Origin: Galbibacter pacificus
GTDB lineage: Bacteria; Bacteroidota; Bacteroidia; Flavobacteriales; Flavobacteriaceae
Reading direction: 5' to 3'
NCBI RefSeq assembly: GCF_029603165.1
Contig: NZ_JAQSVC010000001.1
Span: 496,001 to 560,000, forward strand
DNA: 64,000 nucleotides
Shown here: positions 45,198-53,295 of the stretch, one piece after another
How positions within the stretch are numbered: position 1 is the first letter of the stretch
Layout: the number at the start of each line of letters is the position of its first letter
The notes under the pieces: generated by a model
What the model was told of the DNA's origin: nothing
What the model saw: only the letters and a program-made list of their open reading frames with translations
Databases searched by the model: none
Program-made: the position numbers and the translations under genes

Positions 45198-46592
45198 ATG
45201 AAAAACTTTCATATAAAAATGCTCAAGCTACTTTTAATAATGGGAGTCCTGCTTTTTAACATCGCTGGATTTTCACAGGATAAACCAAATATTATCGTTA
45301 TTCTTACAGATGACATGGGGTTTAGCGATATTCAGACTTTTGGGGGTGCCGGCATACCCACGCCTAATATAGACCGTTTGGCAAAAGAAGGTACTAAATT
45401 TACCCAATATTACAGTGCGGCCCCTATTTGTAGCCCGTCGCGAACCAGCATTTTAACCGGTATGTTCCCCGCAAAATGGAACTTTACCACTTTTTTAAAT
45501 GACAGAAAGAGTAACGGGGCCGCAGAACAGGCCAATTATTTAAATGTAAATGCACCTTCCATGGCCAAAATATTGAAGCGGGGAGGGTATGTTACCGGAC
45601 ATTTTGGAAAATGGCACATGGGCGGCGGCCGCGATATTAAAAATGCACCCAATTTTGATAAATATGGTTTCGACGAGCACATAAGCACCTATGAAAGCCC
45701 GGATCCAGATCCCATTATCACTGCCACCAATTGGATATGGTCTCCTGAAGATAGCATAAAACGTTGGGATAGGACAAGGTATTTTGTTGATAAAACCCTG
45801 GATTTCCTTAAAAGGCACAAGGGAAAACCCTGTTTCGTAAATCTATGGCCAGATGATATGCATACGCCTTGGGTGCCGGAAGTAGATTTTCGTTTTACGG
45901 GCAAATTTCCCATGGACCCGGAAGAGGAAAAAGCTTTCCAAATGGTGCTAAAGGAATACGACAAACAAATTGGTAGGCTCCTTGACGGAATAAAAAAAAT
46001 GGGGATCGAAGATAATACCATTATTATTTTCACCAGTGACAATGGGCCCCTGCCGAGTTTTAGGGGCAGCCGTTCGGGAGGACTTCGCGGTACAAAGTTG
46101 TCCCTTTATGAAGGAGGGATACGCATGCCGTTTATCGCCAAATGGCCCGGGCATATACCGGCAGGTAAAGCCGATGATGTTTCGGTATTGAATTCTACAG
46201 ACCTGTTGCCTACATTGGCCGATATTGCTTCGGTAGAATTGCCCAGTAATTATCAGGGAGATGGAGAAGTCAGGACATCGGTATTGTTGGGCAGTCCGTC
46301 CCAACGCAAAAAGGATATGTACTGGGAATACGGAAGGAATCAACATGCCTTTAACTATCCGAAGGGAAAGGACAAGAGCCCGAACCTTGCCATAAGGTCC
46401 GGAAAATGGAAGTTGCTGGTCGATTACCTCCGTAACAATGCCGAACTTTATAATATGGAGAAGGATAAGTTTGAAACCACTAACCTTGCCGGACAATATC
46501 CGGAAATAGTAAAAGAATTGAAACAAAAAGTAATCACCTGGAGGACATACTTACCCGAATTAACACCAGAACGGGCCAATCCTGCCAGATAA
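45198..46592 (+). CDS. Exported S1-family sulfatase (Cys-type)
   Basis: A 464-residue arylsulfatase-type enzyme. Signal peptide ends near GFSQ (residue 27). Catalytic features: NIIVILTDDMGFSDIQTFG (metal Asp pair), formylglycine Cys78 in C-S-P-S-R, TGHFGKWHMGGG, DDMHTPWVP, FTSDNGPLPSFRG and GGIRMPFIAKWPG. Compact, without extra domains. It sits unusually between the fecR and susC genes, so it may be expressed with the signalling genes. Sulfate position unknown. Confidence 0.93.
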   Translation: MKNFHIKMLKLLLIMGVLLFNIAGFSQDKPNIIVILTDDMGFSDIQTFGGAGIPTPNIDRLAKEGTKFTQYYSAAPICSPSRTSILTGMFPAKWNFTTFLNDRKSNGAAEQANYLNVNAPSMAKILKRGGYVTGHFGKWHMGGGRDIKNAPNFDKYGFDEHISTYESPDPDPIITATNWIWSPEDSIKRWDRTRYFVDKTLDFLKRHKGKPCFVNLWPDDMHTPWVPEVDFRFTGKFPMDPEEEKAFQMVLKEYDKQIGRLLDGIKKMGIEDNTIIIFTSDNGPLPSFRGSRSGGLRGTKLSLYEGGIRMPFIAKWPGHIPAGKADDVSVLNSTDLLPTLADIASVELPSNYQGDGEVRTSVLLGSPSQRKKDMYWEYGRNQHAFNYPKGKDKSPNLAIRSGKWKLLVDYLRNNAELYNMEKDKFETTNLAGQYPEIVKELKQKVITWRTYLPELTPERANPAR

Positions 46593-46660
46593 TATGTAAA
46601 CAATGAAACGATAACTAACCAAACTAAAACAATTAGAACATATGAAGACCTAAAAAAAAT

Positions 46661-46700
46661 GGCCTTCCGTTAATTGGTGACGCAATTAGCAGGGAAGGCC
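46661..46700 (+). promoter_or_regulatory. Leader hairpin upstream of susC
   Basis: GGCCTTCC-GTTAATTG (46661-46676) pairs with CAATTAGC-(AG)-GGAAGGCC (46683-46700) around a GTGACG loop, giving about 16 pairs with a 2-nt bulge. No T run follows. It ends 45 nt before the SusC ATG. Confidence 0.7.
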
Positions 46701-46745
46701 TTACTGAAACTTAAAATACGTTCCATAAATCAATTACACAAAATT

Positions 46746-49700
46746 ATGAAAAATAATCTTATTAAGACGTGTGTATCTATGACTATACGCTCATTAATAA
46801 TCTGTATCTGGGTGTTTTCAAACTTCACCCTGGCCAATAAGGCAAAAGCCCAGGACCTTAATCAGGTGTACCTGTCCATGAATGTTACCGAAGCAACTTT
46901 GCAACAGGTAATCCATCAAATACAGCAACAAACGGTATTTACTTTTTTTTATCAGGACGGTTTGTTGGATACTAAAGGTAAAAAAGTATCCATTTCCGCA
47001 GGAAATGTTCCGCTAAGGGACATCCTAGATGAAATTGCCGATCAGTTGCAGCTTAGTTACAAGCAGACCAATAATACTATTGCACTTAAAAAACGGGAAG
47101 AAAAACCGGAAATAACAGAGCAATCATATTTAGAACTTCCCCAGACGGGCATAACGGGAACCGTATCTGATGATACCGGTCCGTTACCGGGCGTTAATAT
47201 TGTAGTTAAAGGGACTTCCATAGGAACGCAAACCGATTTTGACGGTCATTATAGCCTGACGGATGTTCCAGATGATGCCATTTTGGTATTTAGTTACATA
47301 GGTTTTGTAACCCAGGAAATCAAGGCGGCCAACCAGACCACTATCGATGTTACCTTAAGGCAAGATGCTCAGGCCCTGGATGAAGTAGTGGTTATAGGTT
47401 ATGGTACCCGTAAACGAAAAGATGTGACTGGAGCCGTGGGAAGTGCAAACCTTGAAGATTTTAGACAAGTTCCCGTAAGTAATGTCGGGCAATTATTGCA
47501 AGGAAATTTACCGGGACTCAATGTAGGCCCGGTAGTGAGCGCAGGGTCAACACCTTCTATTTCGGTAAGGGGCAGAACCACCATATCGGGAAATCAAAAT
47601 GTGTTGATTATCTTGGACGGAATACAATACAACGGTTCTCTGGAATCTATTAATCCAAATGATATAGAATCCATGGACGTATTGAAGGATGCAAGTTCAG
47701 TAGCTGTTTATGGTGCTCAAGGGGCAAATGGCGTAATTCTCATTACCACAAAACAGGGAAAGAAGAATCAACGGCCAAGAGTAACAATTTCTACTTCGTA
47801 TGCAACTCAAGAGCCTTCCAAGGATTTAAGTCCATTAAATCGTGATGATTATTTAGAACATATTAGAAAGCTTCAATATGAAAATGCTTATTTGGGGCCC
47901 GATTATATAAACCCGAACCCCGATTTCGATCTGGCCGATTATATAGATTCTTCCATGTTGGACGAAAATGGAAACATTGTAGATACCAATTTCAATTGGT
48001 GGGATGAAGGAACCCAACTCGGTTTTATAAACGAGCAAAAAATAAGTGTTTCGGGCGGATCAGAAAAAATAAGGTTTTTAATATCCCTTGACCATACCAA
48101 TCAGGAAGGGTTTATTGTAAACGATAAATTTCAGCGTAAAGGAGCAAGGATTAACCTTTCTACCAATGCAACAGATTGGTGGGAAGTAGGCGTTCAAAGT
48201 TTTGCTTCCTTTGTAAATAAAGACGGCGCCGAGCCAAGTATTACAGATTTGGTGCGTACTTCCCCCTTATTAAAACCTTTTGATGAAGAAGGAAACTTAA
48301 TCCCAAACCCTGCCAATACAGCAGTACAGAATCCATTTATTCCTTATTATGTGGACAATTATGAGCGGCACGATTATTTCTTTGCCAACTTTTTCTCGAA
48401 AATCGATTTTCCATTTTTAGAAGGGCTTTCGTATAGGGTAAATTTTGGTAATAATTACAGGATCAATAAAAATTACGGTGCCAGCGAATATGGCTCGGGC
48501 TTAACGGGGTCCGCTTATAAAAACCATGATTTTTATTATGATTATAATTTGGATAACATAATAAATTACAACAGGACTTTTGGCAAGCACGCTATAGACC
48601 TGACTTTATTGTATGGAGCTATAGAAAGAAAATTTGAATATACAGGTGCAAGCGCAAATGATTTTGCAAGGTTGGACCTTGGATATAACAGCCTTGAACA
48701 GGGCGTCAACCAGTTTACCTACTCAGATGCTTGGCGGGAAGCGCTAAATTATCAAATGGCAAGGCTTGATTATAGGTTTGATGACAGGTACCTGTTAACG
48801 GCCACCATTAGAAGGGACGGCTTTTCAGGATTTGCTGCCAACAATAAATACGGTTATTTTCCATCGGTTGCACTGGCCTGGAATATAAACAATGAAAACT
48901 TCTTTAAGGCAGATTGGGTAAGCAATTTAAAGTTGCGTGTAGGTTACGGGACCAGTAGTAACCAGACCAGTAGATATAGTTCTTTGGCAGGTGTAACAAC
49001 CCGAGCTGCCTATGTTTTTGGCGATGGTGGAAGTACGGTGTTTGGGCAACAGCTAACCTCGTTGGCAAATCCCAACCTGAGGTGGGAACGAACCACAGGT
49101 ATTAATCTAGGGCTGGAATATGGTTTTTTAAACGCTAGGATAAATGGCACTGTTGAATATTATTATACCAGGACCAATGATTTACTATTTGATGTTGCCA
49201 TCCCGGATATTACAGGTTTTGAAACCATAAGGACCAACATTGGTGAAATTGAAAACCAGGGGTTTGAATTTGCTATTAAAAGCCTGAATATTGGTACGGA
49301 TAATTTTAAATGGAACACTACCGTTAACTTCGCTACCAATACTACCGAGGTCTTGGAATTAATAGGACGGGATAACGATGGAGATGGTGTAGAAGACGAC
49401 CTTACCGCTAGCAATTTGTTTATTGGCGAACCATTGGGGGTTATTTATGATTATGAGACCGATGGGATCTATCAAATCGGAGACGATATACCCGATGGCT
49501 ATTTCCCTGGGAGTTATAGAATAATAGACCAAAACGGGGACGGTGAAATTACCCCGGCCGACGATAGGGTTATTTTAGGGCATTCCAACCCGGCATATCG
49601 ATTCAGTATCTTAAATACTTTTAAATACAAAGGCATAAGCTTAAGGGTATTTATAAATTCCATACAGGGTGGTAAAAATGGCTACATGCAAAACAACATT

Positions 49701-50063
49701 TACCCCATAACCCTCGACGATAACAATATTAGATGGAATTATTTAAATGACAGGGATTTATGGCAACCAAACCACCCGGAGGGCATAGATCCTGTATTTC
49801 CCGGAAAGAACCCACGGGTTTCCCCAGCTGTATATGGCGACCGCAGTTTTGTTAGGTTGCAGGATGTTAGCCTTAGCTACGACTTTGATAAAGACTTGGT
49901 GAACAAACTAAAAATGGAAAGTTTACAAGTGTTTATAAGTGGGAAGAATATCGCTACATGGACCAAATGGAGGGGGTGGGACCCCGAAACAGGTGTTGGA
50001 TTGGGATCTGGTGGCAGGCCACTTCTTAGAAGCTATTCCCTTGGCCTAAATGTAACCTTTTAA
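46746..50063 (+). CDS. SusC-type TonB-dependent receptor with STN signalling domain
   Basis: A 1105-residue outer-membrane importer and signal receiver. ATG 46746 is chosen over TTG 46674, whose frame would cover the leader hairpin. Order: signal peptide (to about AKAQ, residue 38), STN domain (about 45-112: VYLSMNVTEATLQQVIHQIQ ... NNTIALKK), carboxypeptidase-like domain (ITGTVSDDTGPLPGVNIVVKG), VVVIGYGTRKRKDVTGAVG, plug (ISVRGRTTISG, NVLIILDG, DVLKDASSVAVYGAQGANGVILITTK), barrel with DQNGDGEITPADD. STN plus FecI/FecR implies ligand-induced expression. Confidence 0.95.
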   Translation: MKNNLIKTCVSMTIRSLIICIWVFSNFTLANKAKAQDLNQVYLSMNVTEATLQQVIHQIQQQTVFTFFYQDGLLDTKGKKVSISAGNVPLRDILDEIADQLQLSYKQTNNTIALKKREEKPEITEQSYLELPQTGITGTVSDDTGPLPGVNIVVKGTSIGTQTDFDGHYSLTDVPDDAILVFSYIGFVTQEIKAANQTTIDVTLRQDAQALDEVVVIGYGTRKRKDVTGAVGSANLEDFRQVPVSNVGQLLQGNLPGLNVGPVVSAGSTPSISVRGRTTISGNQNVLIILDGIQYNGSLESINPNDIESMDVLKDASSVAVYGAQGANGVILITTKQGKKNQRPRVTISTSYATQEPSKDLSPLNRDDYLEHIRKLQYENAYLGPDYINPNPDFDLADYIDSSMLDENGNIVDTNFNWWDEGTQLGFINEQKISVSGGSEKIRFLISLDHTNQEGFIVNDKFQRKGARINLSTNATDWWEVGVQSFASFVNKDGAEPSITDLVRTSPLLKPFDEEGNLIPNPANTAVQNPFIPYYVDNYERHDYFFANFFSKIDFPFLEGLSYRVNFGNNYRINKNYGASEYGSGLTGSAYKNHDFYYDYNLDNIINYNRTFGKHAIDLTLLYGAIERKFEYTGASANDFARLDLGYNSLEQGVNQFTYSDAWREALNYQMARLDYRFDDRYLLTATIRRDGFSGFAANNKYGYFPSVALAWNINNENFFKADWVSNLKLRVGYGTSSNQTSRYSSLAGVTTRAAYVFGDGGSTVFGQQLTSLANPNLRWERTTGINLGLEYGFLNARINGTVEYYYTRTNDLLFDVAIPDITGFETIRTNIGEIENQGFEFAIKSLNIGTDNFKWNTTVNFATNTTEVLELIGRDNDGDGVEDDLTASNLFIGEPLGVIYDYETDGIYQIGDDIPDGYFPGSYRIIDQNGDGEITPADDRVILGHSNPAYRFSILNTFKYKGISLRVFINSIQGGKNGYMQNNIYPITLDDNNIRWNYLNDRDLWQPNHPEGIDPVFPGKNPRVSPAVYGDRSFVRLQDVSLSYDFDKDLVNKLKMESLQVFISGKNIATWTKWRGWDPETGVGLGSGGRPLLRSYSLGLNVTF

Positions 50064-50074
50064 AGAAAGAAAAA

Positions 50075-51730
50075 ATGAGAAAAATAATACTAATAGTTTC
50101 AACAATACTTTTGGCAACAACTTCTTGCAATGATGATTTTTTAGAAGAGAAGCCATTGGATTTTTTAAGTAATGTAAATGCTTATGATACCTACGAGGGC
50201 TTAAATGCCACCGTTAATAATTTATATTGGTTTTCCAGAAGAATTTTTTTCGACAGGGACGAACACCGCCCTTTTGACTTTATTTATGGAACCGATTTGG
50301 TTTACGATGGGCAGTCGAGCACCGATAGGCATACCAATATGATCGCAGCCTACGACCCCAATAGCGGTATCCCTGCTACACATTGGGACAATCTTTATAC
50401 AATGGTTGTCGAGTCTAATATTGTTATCAGTAGGGCGCCGGTTGCAGATATTACGGAAGAACAACAAATAGAAATATTGGCCCAGGCAAGGTTTTTTAGG
50501 GCATTTGCATACAGGGCATTGGTGTATATATGGGGCGGGGTGCCTTTGGTAACAGAAGAGATTACCGAACCGCGAACAGATTTTGTAAGGGCTTCAAAAG
50601 AAGAAGTTTTAAACCAGATAATTGAAGACTTAAATTATGCTGCCAATAACCTGCCCGGTATTACCGAAGCAAAAGATGGCAAACTTAACAATCTTGCTGC
50701 ACAGCATTTATTGTCTGAAGTGTACCTTGCCGCAAATCGGCCACAAGATGCCGTAAATGCTGCCTCGGTGGTCATTAACGATCCTGCGACGGCTTTAATG
50801 CAAAATAGATTCGGGTCAAGGGCCAATGAAACGCCGGGCGATGTATATTGGGACCTGTTCAGGATGAACAATCAAAATAGGGGCTCTGGAAATACAGAAG
50901 CACTTTGGGTGATTCAGTTTGAAACTGATGTATTGGGAGGAAGTACCGTATCTGGAGGCAGAGGTGGTTCGTATATGTTGGAAAGACACCACGCACCCTT
51001 TATAAGAAATGTCAAAGTTAATGGAGAGTCTCCCTTTTTGTGGCCCAAGAGCGATTATACAGGTGGCCGTGGAATAGGTTGGGCCGTTCCTACTTATCAT
51101 TTTACCAACGAAATATGGGAAAGCGATTTTGACAACGATATCCGAAATGCAAACCATAACTTTGTGAGGGAATTCACGGCCGATAATCCAAATTCATCTT
51201 ATTATGGGCAGGTTTTTTCAACGGAAAACCCTCCAGAAGGGGTTGATACCACCCGCGATTTTTATGCTTATCAATCTAAGGTTACTACCCCCATGAACCA
51301 TCCCGATGGACTTTATGACGATAAGGAACTTGGTACCTTAAAGAGTTCCGCGGGAGCGACCTATACCGACCAATATATGTTCCGGATGGCAGAAACATAT
51401 CTCTTAAGGGCAGAAGCATATATGGACCTTGGTAACAATGCCAAAGCAGCAGCAGATATTAATAAGGTTAGGGAAAGGGCACATGCCAATCCAGTGGCTG
51501 CCGGCGATGTTGATATTGACTATATTTTGGATGAGCGGATGAGGGAACTGGGCGTGGAAGAAAAAAGAAGGCTTACCCTAATGAGGCTGGGATTGCTATA
51601 TGATAGGGTAAAAAGGTTTAACCCCTATTATGCAGATGAAATTTTGCCCAAATATAATCTTTGGCCTATTCCAGCTGCTGAAATAGAAAGGAATATTGAT
51701 GCGGAATTGGAACAGAATCCCGGCTATTGA
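50075..51730 (+). CDS. SusD/RagB family lipoprotein
   Basis: A 551-residue SusC partner. Lipoprotein signal with Cys18 (LATTSC) and acidic NDD. Family features: LAQARFFRAFAYRALVYIWGGVPLVTEEI, LAAQHLLSEVYLAANRPQDAVNAA, FRMAETYLLRAEAYMDLGNNAKAAADINKVRERA, LDERMRELGVEEKRRLTLMRLG, and terminal LWPIPAAEIE...NPGY. 11 bp after SusC. A sulfatase follows after 53 bp. Confidence 0.95.
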   Translation: MRKIILIVSTILLATTSCNDDFLEEKPLDFLSNVNAYDTYEGLNATVNNLYWFSRRIFFDRDEHRPFDFIYGTDLVYDGQSSTDRHTNMIAAYDPNSGIPATHWDNLYTMVVESNIVISRAPVADITEEQQIEILAQARFFRAFAYRALVYIWGGVPLVTEEITEPRTDFVRASKEEVLNQIIEDLNYAANNLPGITEAKDGKLNNLAAQHLLSEVYLAANRPQDAVNAASVVINDPATALMQNRFGSRANETPGDVYWDLFRMNNQNRGSGNTEALWVIQFETDVLGGSTVSGGRGGSYMLERHHAPFIRNVKVNGESPFLWPKSDYTGGRGIGWAVPTYHFTNEIWESDFDNDIRNANHNFVREFTADNPNSSYYGQVFSTENPPEGVDTTRDFYAYQSKVTTPMNHPDGLYDDKELGTLKSSAGATYTDQYMFRMAETYLLRAEAYMDLGNNAKAAADINKVRERAHANPVAAGDVDIDYILDERMRELGVEEKRRLTLMRLGLLYDRVKRFNPYYADEILPKYNLWPIPAAEIERNIDAELEQNPGY

Positions 51731-51783
51731 TACTGTGAACACAGTAAAGTTTATATGCAAATGAAGTTTTTAAAAAGTAGACC

Positions 51784-53259
51784 ATGAGGTACCTTGTTTT
51801 TTTAGCATTCTTATCCTTTTTTAAGGTTTTCTCTTTTCAGGCAAAAAATGACACGCCACCCAATGTCCTGTTTATTTTTGTGGACGACTTACGTCCTGAA
51901 CTTGGGTGTTATGGTACTAAAATAATAAAAACGCCAAACATAGACCGGTTGGCCTCACAAGGGAGTGTTTTTAACAAACATTATGTACAGGTGCCAACTT
52001 GCGGTGCTTCAAGGTATGCCCTGCTTACCGGTTTATTGCCAAAAGCAAAGAACCAATTGAGTAATGAGGCTATTAGGACCTATATTTCCGGTCAACCTGA
52101 AAAGGACACACCGGAGACTTTTATTCATCAACTAAGAAGAAATGGGTATTTTACCGTGGGGATAGGTAAAATAAGCCATTATATCGATGGGCTCTATGGT
52201 TATGCTGAATCCTCTATAGGTGCAAAGCCCGAACTTCCCTATAGTTGGGATAAAAATTTATTTGATCCGGGGAAATGGAAAGATGGCTGGGATGCATTTT
52301 TTGCTTATGCCGATGGCAGTAGCAGGATAACAAAAAAACGGCAGGTGAAACCCTATGAAAATGGAAATGTAGGGGATGAAGGATATCCTGATGGGCTTTC
52401 GGCGAAATTGGCATTGCATCAACTGGATTCCCTGTCAAATTCAAAAAGGCCCTTTTTTCTTGCAGTCGGGTTTTTTAAACCGCACTTGCCGTTCAATGCT
52501 CCAAAAAAATATTGGAACATGTATCGGGAAGACAGTATTCCCCTGACTCCTTCACCAGAGATCCCTGAATATATAAATCTGGCCAGCCTTCATAATAGCC
52601 CGGAATTTAACAGGTATGCACTGGGAGAAGAAAAGCCAGATTTAAATACCCCCGCTTCAAGGGCATATGCACAAAAAATAAGACATGCATATTATGCCGC
52701 GGTAAGCTATATGGATGCCCAAGTGGGTAAGCTTATAGAAAAACTTAAAGAAAAGGGGCTTGATAAAAATACCGTTGTAGTACTCTGGGGAGACCATGGC
52801 TGGCAACTTGGCGACCATAGGGTATGGGGCAAGCATACTTTGTTTGAAAGGGCACTCCGCAGTCCATTGATTATTGTGGATCCCAGGATTAAGGAGCAGA
52901 AAAAGAAAATTGACAAAATTGTTAGCTCTATAGATGTTTATCCTACTCTCATGGAGATGTGCAATGTAGAAATGCCCTATAAAACCAAGGGAAGAAGCAT
53001 GATAGGCCTACTTTACCAAAACGAATTGGATAAGGCATGGAAGGAGGCTTCATACAGTTATTTCAACAAGGGAATATCCGTAAGGGTACCCCGTTATAGA
53101 TATACAAAATATTTTAGGGATGAATTTCCTGTCGTTGAATTATATGACCATACTGTCGATCCCAATGAAAATGTCAATATTGCGGCAACCAAGCCTCACC
53201 TGGTAAAAAAGCTGGATAGTATATTAGAAGAAGGAGATACAGGGCTTTATTTAAAATGA
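51784..53259 (+). CDS. Iduronate-2-sulfatase-like S1 sulfatase
   Basis: A 491-residue exported sulfatase. Signal peptide about residues 1-20. The N-terminus NVLFIFVDDLRPELGCYG is characteristic of the iduronate-2-sulfatase-like group, and the active-site motif is C73-G-A-S-R then YALLTG, with Ala replacing the usual Pro, a variant found in this group. Also GIGKISHY (Lys), FFLAVGFFKPHLPF, WGDHGWQLGDHRVWGKHT (metal DH and His) and VVELYDHTVDPNENVN near the end. Iduronate specificity is not proven: bacterial relatives act on several 2-O- or other sulfates. Confidence 0.92.
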   Translation: MRYLVFLAFLSFFKVFSFQAKNDTPPNVLFIFVDDLRPELGCYGTKIIKTPNIDRLASQGSVFNKHYVQVPTCGASRYALLTGLLPKAKNQLSNEAIRTYISGQPEKDTPETFIHQLRRNGYFTVGIGKISHYIDGLYGYAESSIGAKPELPYSWDKNLFDPGKWKDGWDAFFAYADGSSRITKKRQVKPYENGNVGDEGYPDGLSAKLALHQLDSLSNSKRPFFLAVGFFKPHLPFNAPKKYWNMYREDSIPLTPSPEIPEYINLASLHNSPEFNRYALGEEKPDLNTPASRAYAQKIRHAYYAAVSYMDAQVGKLIEKLKEKGLDKNTVVVLWGDHGWQLGDHRVWGKHTLFERALRSPLIIVDPRIKEQKKKIDKIVSSIDVYPTLMEMCNVEMPYKTKGRSMIGLLYQNELDKAWKEASYSYFNKGISVRVPRYRYTKYFRDEFPVVELYDHTVDPNENVNIAATKPHLVKKLDSILEEGDTGLYLK

Positions 53260-53295
53260 GAGTAAAAGGAAAGGTATAAATACTAAAAACCACTT

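Noticed and set aside
45948-46526. Long antisense frame (192 codons) opposite a sulfatase
   Set aside because: The sulfatase on the plus strand has all catalytic motifs; the antisense product has none.
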